Source: Mumia flava (GTDB taxonomy: Bacteria; Actinomycetota; Actinomycetes; Propionibacteriales; Nocardioidaceae). From it: a DNA stretch of 64,000 bases. Positions 1-8,626 of this stretch are shown piece by piece. Below the pieces are notes generated by a model. It ran no database searches. It had not been told where the DNA came from and saw only the letters and a list, made by a program, of their open reading frames with translations. Numbering within the stretch: the first letter of the stretch is position 1; every line of letters begins with the position of its first letter. Position numbers and translations under genes: made by a program. The stretch is from assembly GCF_002797495.1 (NCBI RefSeq), contig NZ_PGEZ01000002.1:868001-932000 (forward strand), given 5' to 3'.

Positions 1-945
1 TCATGCCGGCACCGCCTCGGACCGGATCGGCCGACGCGACCAGAGCTGCGCGACGGTCAGGCCGGCGATGATGTCCCAGATCCCCCACCAGGCCGCGACC
101 AGCGCCATCCCGCCGAGCCCGTCGAAGAACTGGAAGACGAGCAGCAGGCCGAGCCCGGCGTTGCGGATCCCGACCTCGAACGTCACCGCACGCGTGGCGC
201 GGTCCGGCAGCCGGCCGGCGCGGGCGATCGCCCACCCGGTCGCGAGCGCGAGCGCGTCGTGCAGGAACACCGCGACCACGACGACGCCGATGTAGGTCAC
301 GAAGATCGACCAGTTGCCGGCGATCCCGGACACGATGATGGCGGCGAGGCCGAGGAACGCGACCTTGCCGACGATCCCGTGCGCCCGCTCGGCGACCCGC
401 GGCCACAGCTGCGAGACCGTCAGGCCGAGCGCGAACGGGATGCCGATCACGAACAGGATCTCGCTCAGCATGTCCCACGGGGACAGCGCGATGTCGGCGA
501 GGTAGTCGCTGCCCGTCGGGTGCAGGCCGCCCCAGAACGCGAACGTGATCGGCATCAGCACGATCGAGAGCAGGTTGCCGATCGCGGTCATCGAGACGGA
601 CAGCGCGACGTCGCCCTTCGCGCGGTGCGTGAGGATGTTCGAGACGTTGCCCGGCGGGCAGCACGCGACCAGGATCATGCCGAGCGCGACCGACCCCTGG
701 ACACCGAGGACGAGCGTGAGCACGAACGTCAGCGCCGGGAGGACGAGGAACTGCGCCGCGATCGCCAACGCCACCGGCACCGGCTTGCGCAGCGCGGTCC
801 GGAAGTCCGACAGCCGGGTGTCGAGCGCGATCCCGAACAGGATCGCCCCGATCACGATCTTCAGCAGCGTCAGCGACGACTCGTCGAACGAGATCCGGAT
901 CGAGTCCACGTCGGACGCGGCCGCGAGCACGGTCGAGGGATCCAT
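1..945 (-). CDS. Bile acid:sodium symporter (BASS/SBF) family transporter
   Basis: Polytopic inner-membrane protein of 314 residues with about nine hydrophobic segments, in the size range of bacterial BASS transporters. The signature CCPPGN followed by VSN lies near residues 95-103, and a second conserved stretch (FEVGIRNAGLGLLL) lies in the C-terminal third, as in sodium/bile-acid symporter folds. The family moves organic anions or keto acids with sodium; the substrate cannot be told from sequence. The ATG at 945-943 overlaps the TGA of the upstream monooxygenase by one base (TGATG), so the two are probably translationally coupled. Longer in-frame extensions upstream are shadows of the monooxygenase gene. 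Confidence 0.85.
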   Translation of the reverse strand: MDPSTVLAAASDVDSIRISFDESSLTLLKIVIGAILFGIALDTRLSDFRTALRKPVPVALAIAAQFLVLPALTFVLTLVLGVQGSVALGMILVACCPPGNVSNILTHRAKGDVALSVSMTAIGNLLSIVLMPITFAFWGGLHPTGSDYLADIALSPWDMLSEILFVIGIPFALGLTVSQLWPRVAERAHGIVGKVAFLGLAAIIVSGIAGNWSIFVTYIGVVVVAVFLHDALALATGWAIARAGRLPDRATRAVTFEVGIRNAGLGLLLVFQFFDGLGGMALVAAWWGIWDIIAGLTVAQLWSRRPIRSEAVPA

Positions 946-2402
946 CAGGACAGCTCCTCGGTGGCGGCGCGGACGGCCGTACGGTAGGCGTCCTTGTTGA
1001 CGTAGTACGCCATCCGCTCCAGACCGAGGTACTTGTAGCCGCCGGACAGGTCCGGGAGCGGTCCACGGGTCCGTTCGGCGAACGCCGCCGCCTGCTCCGG
1101 TCGGTCGCGGCGCGCCTCGAGGTACGCGGCGATCAGCTCGGCCTGCTCGTAGCGGCCCTGCCAGCCGAGCCCGGACGCCTCCACCATGCCCATCACGAAC
1201 AGGTCGTCGCGCACGGGCGTGAAGATGTTGAAGTACAGGGCGGGCGCGTCGCCGTCCCACCGCAGGTGCTCGGGATCCACGAACGGGTAGTGCAGCGTGT
1301 AGCCGGTCGCGAGCACGATCAGGTCGTAGTCGTCGCTGCTGCCGTCGCGGAAGTGCACGGTGTGACCGTCGAAGTGATCGATGTCGGCCTTGATCCGCAG
1401 GTCGCCGTGGCCGAGGTGGTGGAGGATCAGCGAGTTCACGATCGGGTGCGACTCGTAGATCTTGTGGTCCGGCTCCGGGAAGCCGAGCCGTACGGGGTCG
1501 CCGGTGAACAGCTTGAGGATCCGGCTGTCGACCGCCTGCTTGATCCGCGGCGGCAGCGGCCTGCCCTGGTTCAGGGTGTCGGCGGGTTTGCCGAAGACGT
1601 ACTTCGGGACGAAGTGGTAGCCCCGGCGCACGCTCATGTCGACCGACGCGGCGTGGTGGACCGCGTCGACGGCGATGTCGCAGCCGGAGTTGCCGGCGCC
1701 GATCACCAGCACGCGCTTGCCGGCGAACGCAGTGGCGCGGCGGTACTCGCTGGTGTGGATGATCTCGCCGTCGAACTGGCCCTTGAAGGACGGGACGTTG
1801 GGCTCGGACAGCGTGCCGTTGGCGATGATCACGCCGGCGACCCGCTCGACGGTCTCGACGGACGGGTCTCGATCGCTCGCTCCGCTCGCGCCTCGACCAC
1901 CGGAGTCATCGCCGGGGTTCTCGCCTCGACCGCCGGGGTCCTCGCTGGTCGAGGCCGAGCGGAGCGAGGATCGAGACCCGACGCTCCGCGACCGCACCTC
2001 CCAGCCGCCGTCGGGGTGCGGCTCGACCCGGACGACCTCCGTACCGAAGGCGTAGTGCCGACGCAGGTCGAAGCGGTCCGCGTACGCCGCGAAGTAGCGC
2101 TTCAGCTCGCGGTGGCTCGGGTAGTCGGCGACCTCGTCGGCCATCGGCATCTCGGCGAACTGCGTCGTCGTCTTCGACGAGATCAGGTGCGCCGACTCGT
2201 ACATCGTGCTGCGCGGACCCTCGATGTCCCACAGCCCGCCGACGTCGGTGTGCATCTCGTAGCCGCGCACCGCGAAGCCCCGCTTGGTCAGGGCTCGGGT
2301 GGCGGCCAGGCCGGACGGACCGGCGCCGATCACGGCGTACGGGAGGTCGTCCGGCTGGGCGTCCGGCTGGACGTCCGAAACGTCGGAATTCGTCTTGGGC
2401 AT
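945..2402 (-). CDS. Flavin-containing monooxygenase (FMO/Baeyer-Villiger type)
   Basis: Protein of 485 residues, predicted cytosolic NADPH- and FAD-dependent monooxygenase. The FAD Rossmann motif VIGAGPSG is at residues 24-31, the FMO fingerprint FxGxxxHxxxY is visible as FDGEIIHTSEYR, the NADPH Rossmann motif VIGAGNSG follows, and LATGY is near the C-terminus. Residues about 142-180 are not family sequence. They are encoded by a palindromic family A repeat (1864-1979) and read as a Ser/Arg/Gly/Asp-rich peptide between the FAD and NADPH domains, so the reading frame survives an insertion. The gene is coupled to the downstream transporter. The substrate is unknown. Confidence 0.88.
   Translation of the reverse strand: MPKTNSDVSDVQPDAQPDDLPYAVIGAGPSGLAATRALTKRGFAVRGYEMHTDVGGLWDIEGPRSTMYESAHLISSKTTTQFAEMPMADEVADYPSHRELKRYFAAYADRFDLRRHYAFGTEVVRVEPHPDGGWEVRSRSVGSRSSLRSASTSEDPGGRGENPGDDSGGRGASGASDRDPSVETVERVAGVIIANGTLSEPNVPSFKGQFDGEIIHTSEYRRATAFAGKRVLVIGAGNSGCDIAVDAVHHAASVDMSVRRGYHFVPKYVFGKPADTLNQGRPLPPRIKQAVDSRILKLFTGDPVRLGFPEPDHKIYESHPIVNSLILHHLGHGDLRIKADIDHFDGHTVHFRDGSSDDYDLIVLATGYTLHYPFVDPEHLRWDGDAPALYFNIFTPVRDDLFVMGMVEASGLGWQGRYEQAELIAAYLEARRDRPEQAAAFAERTRGPLPDLSGGYKYLGLERMAYYVNKDAYRTAVRAATEELS
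1864..1979. repeat. Family A palindromic element inside the monooxygenase gene
   Basis: A 116-bp element. The left arm starts GGGTCTCGATCGCTCGCTCC and the right arm is its near reverse complement ending GGATCGAGACCC; the middle repeats the CTCGACC and GTCGAGG motifs. The same arms occur intergenically at 17.6, 20.3 and 53.8 kb and inside dnaE2. Here it is translated in frame as part of the monooxygenase. Confidence 0.85.
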
Positions 2403-2489
2403 GCGCCCTAGTGTGCCAGGTCACACCAACGGACCCATCGGCGCTTGCTCCAGGCCGCGTCGCGCGGACCCGGGGAACACCCTGCCCTC

Positions 2490-2533
2490 GGGATTCCTCG
2501 CACACCGTACGCGCACGGTGTGCGAGGAATCCC
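2490..2533. repeat. Family B hairpin element between dnaE2 and the monooxygenase gene
   Basis: Perfect inverted repeat with 19-nt arms (2490-2508 and 2515-2533) and a 6-nt loop. The left arm reads GGGATTCCTCGCACACCGT. A second copy lies at 20500-20537, so this is a dispersed element and not just a local terminator. It could still terminate or attenuate transcription leaving dnaE2. The rest of the 204-bp gap (2403-2606) shows nothing else recognisable. Confidence 0.75.
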
Positions 2534-2606
2534 GATGTGCCACCCTCTGTGCGCGCACGGCGCGTCCCCGCTCAACACGCGTCCCCCGCCTCACGCGCGT
2601 CCCCGC

Positions 2607-5600
2607 CTAACGGAAGTCGCGCGATGTGGTCCGGGCGGTGATCGGGAGGCGCTCGAGCCGGTCGGCGTGGAGGTTCGCGGCTCCGTCGCGTCGCTCCAAG
2701 AGCCCTCGGACCACCAGGGCGCTGGAGTCGCGGGCGATCCGCCGGTAGCGCGCCCACAGCCCGGCCGTGCAGATCACGTTGAGCATGCCGGTCTCGTCCT
2801 CGAGGTTGAGGAATGTGACCCCGCCTGCCGTCGCCGGCCGCTGCCGGTGCGTCACGAGGCCCGCCACCTCGATCCGTAGCCCCGGCTCCGTGTGAGCGAG
2901 GTCGGCCACCCGCAGCACCCCCCGTACGGTCATCGCCTCCCGCACGTGCTCGATCGGGTGACTGTCCGGCGCGATGCTCGTCGCCCACAGGTCCGCCATC
3001 GTGGTCTCTGCCGGGCTCATCCCCGGCAGCATCGGAGCCTCGCGCAGTGCGGTGGTGCCCTCCAGCTGGTCCGGTGACTCCTGCGACGCCGCACCCGCCG
3101 ACCACAGCGCCTGCCTGCGCGACAGGCCGAAGCCGTCGAACGCCCCCGCGGTCGCCAACGCCTCCACCTGAGGTGCGGTCAGCGGGACGCGGCGAGTCAG
3201 GTCCGTCATCGAGGCGTACGGGCCGCCCCGCTCACGCTCGGCGACGATCCGCTCGGCCAGGCCGGTCCCGATCGAGGTCACCGACGTCAGTCCGAGGCGG
3301 ACCACGAACCGTCCGTCGCGGCGGTGCCAGGCGTGGTCGAACGGCGCGTCGGGGTCGAAATCGCCCACGGGCGGCTGGTCGGTCACGAGACACGCATCGT
3401 GGCCGGAGGGGTCTCGATCACTCGCTCCGCTCGCGCCTCGACCAGCGGAGCTCCCGTTGGTCGAGGCGGAGTTCCCGCCCGACCCGGTGGTCGAGGCGGA
3501 GCGGAGCGACGATCGAGACCCGCCCGACCCGCTCGCCTCCGCAGCCTCGAGGTCCGCGGCGGTGGCGACCGAGGCGTTGATGTCGGGACGCAGCACCTCG
3601 ACCCCGTGGTGACGCGCATCGGTGACGAGGCTCGCCGGCGAGTAGAACCCCATCGGCTGCGCCCGCAGGAGGCCCACCAGGAACGCGCCGGGGTAGTGCA
3701 GCCGCAGCCACGTCGAGGCGTACACGAGCAGCGCGAAGCTGATCGAGTGCGACTCGGCGAACCCGAAGCTCGCGAACGCCTCGATCCGCAGGTAGATCTC
3801 GTCGGCGAGCTCGCCGGTGATCCCGTGCGACGCCATCCCGGCGTACAAGGTGGCGCGCAGCCGCTCGATCTTCTCGACCCCGCGCTTGGAGCCCATCGCC
3901 CGGCGCAGCAGGTCGGCCTCGTCGCCGGTGCAGCCGCCGACCTGCATCGCGATCTGCATCAGCTGCTCCTGGAACAGCGGCACCCCCAGCGTCCGCTTCA
4001 GCACCGGCTCCAGCGCCGGGTGCAGATAGCTGATCTCCTCCTCGCCGGTGCGGCGGCGGATGTACGGGTGGACGGCGCCGCCCTGGATCGGACCCGGACG
4101 AATCAGCGCGATCTCGGTGACCAGGTCGTAGAAGCAGCGAGGACGCAGCCGCGGAAGCGTGCCGATCTGCGCCCGGCTCTCGACCTGGAACACCCCCACG
4201 GAGTCGCCGCGACACAGCTGGTCGTAGACGCCGGGCTCCTCCTTCGGGATCGTCGCCAGCTCCCACCGCTCCCCCACGTGCTCGGCGACCACGTCGAAGC
4301 AGTGCTGGATCGCGCCGAGCATCCCGAGGCCGAGCAGGTCGAACTTGACCAGGCCCATCCACGCGCAGTCGTCCTTGTCCCACTGCAGCACCGTCCGGTC
4401 CTCCATCCGAGCGTGCTCGACCGGACACACCTCCCCCACCGGCCGGTCCGTCAGCACCATCCCGCCGGAGTGGATCCCGAGATGGCGTGGAGCAGTCAGC
4501 AGCTGGTCGGCGAGGTCGAGGACCGGGTCCGGGATCTCCCCGGCCAGCTCCTCGCGCGGCAGGGTCCCCCATCGGTCGATCCGCTTCGACCAGGCGTCCT
4601 GCTGCCCGGTCGAGTAGCCGAGCGCCTTCGCCATGTCGCGGACGGCGGACTTCGGGCGGTACGAGATGACGTTCGCGACCTGCGCCGCGTTGTGCCGCCC
4701 GTACGTCGCGTACACCCACTGGATCACCTCCTCGCGACGGTCGGAGTCGAAGTCGACGTCGATGTCCGGCTCCTCGTCGCGCGTCGCGGACAAGAACCGC
4801 TCGAACGGCAGGTCGAACTTCACCGAGTCCACCGCGGTGATGCCGAGGGCGTAGCAGACCGCCGAGTTGGCGGCCGAGCCCCGGCCCTGACAGAGGATCC
4901 CGCGCCTGCGGGCGAACGCGACGATGTCGTGCACGATCAGGAAGTAGCCGGGAAAATCCTTCTCCTCGATCACCGCGAGCTCGGCCTCGAGCCGCTCGTA
5001 CGTGCTCGCCGGCGCGCCGGCGTACTTCTGGTCCGCCCCGCGCCGGACCAGCTCGCGCAGCCAGGTCATCGGGGTGTGTCCGTCGGGGACCTGCTGCTTC
5101 GGGAGCCGCGGCTTGGCCCGGCGCAGCTCGAAGGCGAGATCAGCGGCCACGTCGACCGTCCGCTCCACCGCTCCCGGCCAGCGAGCGAACGCCCGCGCCA
5201 TCTCCGCCCCGGAACGCAGGTGGGCCCCGGCCGCGGGCAGCCAGCCGTCCATGTCCGCGAGGCTGCGCCGCGCCCGGACCGCCGCGACCGCGTGCGCGAG
5301 CCGCCGGTCGGTCGGCGTGGCGGCGTGCACGTTGCCGGCCGCGACGACGTCGAGCCCGCAGCGCGCCGCGATCGCCGCCAGAGCGTCGTTGCGGACCGCG
5401 TCGCGAGGGTCCCCGGACTCGGACAGCTCGACCAGCACCGCGTCGGAGCCGAACCGCTCGACCAGCGCCCGCGTCTCCGTCTCCGCCGCCGCCTCGCCGC
5501 CCGGTCCGGCGAGCGCCTGACGAACCGCGCCCTTGCGGCAGCCGGTCAGCACGACCGCGTGCCCGGCGAGCCGCTCGGCGACCGCGTCCAGGTCGTAGAC

Positions 5601-6128
5601 CGGGCGTCCCTTCTCCCCGCCGGCCAGGTGCGCGTCGGTCAGCGTCGCGGACAGCCGGTGGTAGCCCTCCTGTCCACGCGCCAGCACCAGCAGGTGGCTC
5701 CCTTCCGGGTCGGCGATGCCGTTCTGGGGGCCGCGCAGTCCCAGCGACAGCTCCGCGCCGAACACCGTCGGCATCCCGTGCAGGTCTGCCGCCTCGGCCA
5801 TCCGCACCACCCCGTACAGGCCGTCGTGGTCGGCCAGCGCCAGGGCCGACAGCCGCAGCCGGACCGCCTCCTCGACCAACGCCTCCGGGCTGCTCGCGCC
5901 GTCGAGGAAGCTGAAGTCGGAGTGCGCGTGCAGCTCGGCGTACCCGACGTACGGCTCGTCGGGATGCGTGTCGGGCACGGCCGGCGGCTCGTACGGTCCG
6001 CGCTTGCGCGACGTGCCCGGACCGTCGCCGCCGTCCAGCTCGAACCCGGCCCGCTCGTGCGGCAGCAGCCGGCCGGACAGCCGGCGCTCCAGCTCCGACC
6101 ACGGCATGTCCGGGTTGTTGAATCCCAT
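2607..6128 (-). CDS. dnaE2: Error-prone DNA polymerase III alpha subunit, DnaE2
   Basis: Protein of 1173 residues. The N-terminal PHP domain begins at about residue 64 (AELHAHSDF) with ALADHDGLYG following. The polymerase catalytic carboxylates sit in PDIDVDFDSDR near residue 452, and a C-terminal OB-fold resembles other DnaE2. DnaE2 performs damage-induced translesion synthesis with ImuA' and ImuB. The start is the ATG at 6128, preceded by GGAGAGGAGGG; the frame opens further upstream but only with shadow sequence. Residues about 870-907 are encoded by a family A repeat (3409-3521), a non-family Ser/Gly/Arg-rich insertion in the variable stretch before the RLGLTSV region. It is the third gene of the LexA-controlled cassette, 37 bp after imuB. 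Confidence 0.95.
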   Translation of the reverse strand: MGFNNPDMPWSELERRLSGRLLPHERAGFELDGGDGPGTSRKRGPYEPPAVPDTHPDEPYVGYAELHAHSDFSFLDGASSPEALVEEAVRLRLSALALADHDGLYGVVRMAEAADLHGMPTVFGAELSLGLRGPQNGIADPEGSHLLVLARGQEGYHRLSATLTDAHLAGGEKGRPVYDLDAVAERLAGHAVVLTGCRKGAVRQALAGPGGEAAAETETRALVERFGSDAVLVELSESGDPRDAVRNDALAAIAARCGLDVVAAGNVHAATPTDRRLAHAVAAVRARRSLADMDGWLPAAGAHLRSGAEMARAFARWPGAVERTVDVAADLAFELRRAKPRLPKQQVPDGHTPMTWLRELVRRGADQKYAGAPASTYERLEAELAVIEEKDFPGYFLIVHDIVAFARRRGILCQGRGSAANSAVCYALGITAVDSVKFDLPFERFLSATRDEEPDIDVDFDSDRREEVIQWVYATYGRHNAAQVANVISYRPKSAVRDMAKALGYSTGQQDAWSKRIDRWGTLPREELAGEIPDPVLDLADQLLTAPRHLGIHSGGMVLTDRPVGEVCPVEHARMEDRTVLQWDKDDCAWMGLVKFDLLGLGMLGAIQHCFDVVAEHVGERWELATIPKEEPGVYDQLCRGDSVGVFQVESRAQIGTLPRLRPRCFYDLVTEIALIRPGPIQGGAVHPYIRRRTGEEEISYLHPALEPVLKRTLGVPLFQEQLMQIAMQVGGCTGDEADLLRRAMGSKRGVEKIERLRATLYAGMASHGITGELADEIYLRIEAFASFGFAESHSISFALLVYASTWLRLHYPGAFLVGLLRAQPMGFYSPASLVTDARHHGVEVLRPDINASVATAADLEAAEASGSGGSRSSLRSASTTGSGGNSASTNGSSAGRGASGASDRDPSGHDACLVTDQPPVGDFDPDAPFDHAWHRRDGRFVVRLGLTSVTSIGTGLAERIVAERERGGPYASMTDLTRRVPLTAPQVEALATAGAFDGFGLSRRQALWSAGAASQESPDQLEGTTALREAPMLPGMSPAETTMADLWATSIAPDSHPIEHVREAMTVRGVLRVADLAHTEPGLRIEVAGLVTHRQRPATAGGVTFLNLEDETGMLNVICTAGLWARYRRIARDSSALVVRGLLERRDGAANLHADRLERLPITARTTSRDFR
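3409..3521. repeat. Family A palindromic element inside dnaE2
   Basis: A 113-bp element with the same inverted arms as in the monooxygenase gene: GGGTCTCGATCACTCGCTCC on the left and a near reverse complement ending GACGATCGAGACCC on the right. Two extra GTCGAGG cores lie between the arms. It is read through in frame by dnaE2. Confidence 0.85.
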
Positions 6129-6165
6129 CGGCCCTCCTCTCCGTCGTCTCGGCCGTACGGCGCCC

Positions 6166-7830
6166 TCAGTCGTACTGCGCCTCGGCGCACCAGCCGTCGT
6201 CGCCGACCCGCAGCAGCCAGGCCGTCCCGTCCACGCCGACGACCTGGAACCGCGCCGCCCGGACTGCGGACGCGGCGTCCCACCAGCGCTCGTCGACCGG
6301 CCACGGTCCGGCCCACGCCTGCACCGGGTGCAGACCGTCGCCGCTGCGCTGGTCGAGGCGCGAACCTGCAGCCCCGTCCCGCTGGTCGAAGCGCGAACCT
6401 GCAGCCCCGTCCCGCTGGTCGAAGCGCGAACCTGCGAGCGATCGAGACCCCTCCCCCGGTCGAGACCCTCCCACCGCGAACCGGGCCGGCGCCCCCGACA
6501 GCGCACCGCGCTCGCTCACCACCACCGGCCGCCCGTCCACGCCGACCACCTCGGCCGGGCGCGGCGGGTCGTACACCCGGGCGGGAGCGGGCGGCGGCAG
6601 GCTTCCCGGCCACGGCGGCGACGGCGAGCGGGCCGGCTCGAGCGGGTCGCCCCACGGCACCGCCGTCTGCCGGTCGGCGGGCCCGCGACCACCCCCGAGG
6701 ACCACGGACACCACCGCCTCCCGGCCGAGCATGCTCTGCACCTTCGACGCGGCCCGGTGCACCCGCTCGTCCGGCCCGCTCCCCCACAGACCGTCGGCGT
6801 GCTCGGTCACCGACGCGCACTCCGCCGGCACGAACCGGACCGCCTCCACCGGCCCGCTCACCGCCGACGCCGACCCGGCCGACAGCTGCCAGCGGACCCG
6901 GTCGACGAGGTCGCCCGCGTCGAACCAGCGCGGGTGCAGCCACTGCCGCTCGGTCACCTCGCCACGGTCGGTGCGGACCTCGATCCAGACCGACGTGCAC
7001 ACCGTCTGGTGCGCGGCGAGCGCCGAGACCATCTCCTCCGCTGCACGCCGCACGCTGAACGCGACCGCCTCGGAGTCGACCAGCGGCGGCTCGAACGCGA
7101 CCTCCCGCTCGAAGTCGCTCGGCGGTCGCCGCGACGCGAACGGCCGGTCGTCGACCCCGCGGGCGAGCCGGTGCGCGAGCGCCCCGTCGGACCCGAACCG
7201 GTCCCGCACGTCCGCCGCGTCCAGGCCGGCGAACGCCCCCAGTGTCCGCAGACCGAGCCGTTGCAGCAGGCTCGCCAGATCCGGACGCTCGAGCACCGCC
7301 ACCGGCAGGTCGGCGAGGAACGCCCCCGACGCCCCCGCCGGCACGACGAGGCTGTCCTGCGGCAAGGCCCTGCGTGCCGCCTGCTCCGCGGTGAAGACCG
7401 AGTCGGCGATCCCGGCCCGGACGTCGTCGACCCCGTACGTGACCAGCCGCTCCGCGAGCACCGCAGCCGCGTGCCGCTCGCCGCCGAAGTAGCGCGCCGG
7501 ACCCGCGACCCGGATCGCGCAGGTCCCGGGCCGCAACGGCTGCACCCCTGGGGCGACCTCCTCGACGAGCGCCAGCACCGGCTCGTACGCCCGAGCCTCG
7601 TGGCCGGGGTCGCGCTCGGTGACGACGAGCTCGGGACACCGCGCCTGGGCGTCGCGCATCCGCTGCCCACGGCGCACCCCGTCCGTACGGGCGCGCGCCG
7701 AGCACGCCACCACCTCACCCCCCTCGACGACCGCGACCGGCGCACCCGCGGGGAGGTCGAGCCCGAGCCCGGTGTGCGTGACCGCCCGCACCGGCCAGTC
7801 CGGGCACCACAGCACCAGCGCCCGCGCCAT
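6166..7830 (-). CDS. imuB: ImuB-like Y-family DNA polymerase homologue (mutasome adaptor)
   Basis: Protein of 554 residues. The N-terminus MARALVLWCPDWPVRAV is typical of ImuB, the catalytically inactive Y-family relative that links DnaE2 and ImuA' to the replication clamp. A Y-polymerase fold covers roughly residues 1-330, and the C-terminal tail (WWDAASAVRAARFQVVG) matches the usual ImuB end. Residues about 461-494 are an in-frame insertion made of an 11-residue repeat (GSRFDQRDGAA, twice, plus a partial copy) encoded by a 33-bp tandem repeat at 6348-6436. The ATG overlaps the imuA' TGA by one base, so translation is coupled. Confidence 0.92.
   Translation of the reverse strand: MARALVLWCPDWPVRAVTHTGLGLDLPAGAPVAVVEGGEVVACSARARTDGVRRGQRMRDAQARCPELVVTERDPGHEARAYEPVLALVEEVAPGVQPLRPGTCAIRVAGPARYFGGERHAAAVLAERLVTYGVDDVRAGIADSVFTAEQAARRALPQDSLVVPAGASGAFLADLPVAVLERPDLASLLQRLGLRTLGAFAGLDAADVRDRFGSDGALAHRLARGVDDRPFASRRPPSDFEREVAFEPPLVDSEAVAFSVRRAAEEMVSALAAHQTVCTSVWIEVRTDRGEVTERQWLHPRWFDAGDLVDRVRWQLSAGSASAVSGPVEAVRFVPAECASVTEHADGLWGSGPDERVHRAASKVQSMLGREAVVSVVLGGGRGPADRQTAVPWGDPLEPARSPSPPWPGSLPPPAPARVYDPPRPAEVVGVDGRPVVVSERGALSGAPARFAVGGSRPGEGSRSLAGSRFDQRDGAAGSRFDQRDGAAGSRLDQRSGDGLHPVQAWAGPWPVDERWWDAASAVRAARFQVVGVDGTAWLLRVGDDGWCAEAQYD
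6348..6450. repeat. 33-bp tandem repeat, family A related, inside imuB
   Basis: Two full 33-bp units (6348-6380, 6381-6413) and a partial third (from 6414), each starting GCTGGTCGA. The third unit ends in GATCGAGACCC, the family A terminus. The 33-bp period is a multiple of three, so copy-number change keeps the imuB frame. Confidence 0.85.
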
Positions 7831-8531
7831 CAGCTCGCCAGCCCGTCCACGGCACGCAGCCCGTCCACCGCACGCAGCGCACCCCGGCCGGCGACAGGCT
7901 CCACGGTCGTGTCGAGCCGCAGCCGGGTCCGGTGGCGACGCCCGCCTCGAACGGTCGTGGTCACGGTGACCGTCCGCTGTCGGAGGTGGCCGTACCCGCC
8001 GTCGAGACCCGCCCACACGCTCTCGGAGACCTCCAGCCGCGCCTGCGCCCGCGGCCAGGCGACGACGGTGCCGCCGGCCACGCCGTCGGTGAGCACGACC
8101 AGCGTGCTGCGCTGGCGGCGCAGCCGCGCCGCGACACGCTGCGCCTCGGCGTCCCCCACCGGCACCGGCGGGCGCAGCACGATCAGCTCGGCGACGTCGC
8201 CGAGCGCACCGACGACGTGCACCCAGTGCTCCCCGGGCGCCGGCACCAGGATCGTCCGGCTCAGGTCCACCCCGAGGGCCGAGGCCGCCTCGGCCCCGAC
8301 CTCGCCGACGCCGACGACCGCGCACCACGAGCCGGCCGACGACGGACCGGCGAGCAGCGCCACCGCCAGACCGAGCGAGCCGCCCACCTCGTACACCGCG
8401 CCTCTGCTCAGCCCGCCCGGCACCACGTCGGCCAGCGCAGGCAGTGTCGGGAGCGGCTCCCCCCGTGGAGCAGAGCCCTCCATCGCCCGCACCTTGGCGG
8501 CCAGCTCGTCGACCAGCGCAGCACCCGTCAC
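7830..8531 (-). CDS. imuA': ImuA'-like RecA-fold mutasome protein
   Basis: Protein of 233 residues with a truncated RecA-like fold (GGLSRGAVYEVGG region, a strand-rich core, and RRQRSTLVVLTDG). It is the first gene of the imuA'-imuB-dnaE2 damage-tolerance operon and by family knowledge partners ImuB. The start is set at GTG 8531-8529: a TTGACT / 17 bp / GATCAT promoter ends six bases before it, and the LexA box fills the spacer, which implies a leaderless, SOS-induced transcript. A GTG at 8549 also opens the frame but lies inside the SOS box and would be upstream of the predicted transcription start. Confidence 0.88.
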   Translation of the reverse strand: MTGAALVDELAAKVRAMEGSAPRGEPLPTLPALADVVPGGLSRGAVYEVGGSLGLAVALLAGPSSAGSWCAVVGVGEVGAEAASALGVDLSRTILVPAPGEHWVHVVGALGDVAELIVLRPPVPVGDAEAQRVAARLRRQRSTLVVLTDGVAGGTVVAWPRAQARLEVSESVWAGLDGGYGHLRQRTVTVTTTVRGGRRHRTRLRLDTTVEPVAGRGALRAVDGLRAVDGLAS

Positions 8532-8566
8532 CCGTCCATGATCGAACACATGTTCGAACGAGTCAA
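8529..8566 (-). promoter_or_regulatory. SOS-regulated leaderless promoter of imuA'-imuB-dnaE2 with LexA box
   Basis: On the minus strand, -35 TTGACT (8566-8561), a 17-bp spacer and -10 GATCAT (8543-8538), then six bases and the GTG start. The spacer carries TCGAACACATGTTCGA (8542-8557), a perfect match to the mycobacterial-type LexA consensus TCGAAC-N4-GTTCGA. A bound LexA would block this promoter directly. Confidence 0.92.
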
Positions 8567-8626
8567 ACGGAGTGACCCTCCTCCGTGGTTGTCTGGCGTG
8601 GCCGTCGAACCCACCGAAGGAGACCC

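Noticed and set aside
2490-2533. An ordinary intrinsic terminator of dnaE2
   Set aside because: A near-identical hairpin occurs at 20500-20537, and there is no T tract, so a dispersed element is the better reading.
3324-7058. A 1244-codon open frame on the + strand
   Set aside because: It is the shadow of dnaE2 and imuB. It is Arg/Val/Glu-rich with no recognisable domain, as expected for a GC-rich antisense frame.
8529-8549. GTG 8549 as the imuA' start
   Set aside because: It lies inside the LexA box, upstream of the predicted -10. GTG 8531 fits the leaderless promoter exactly.
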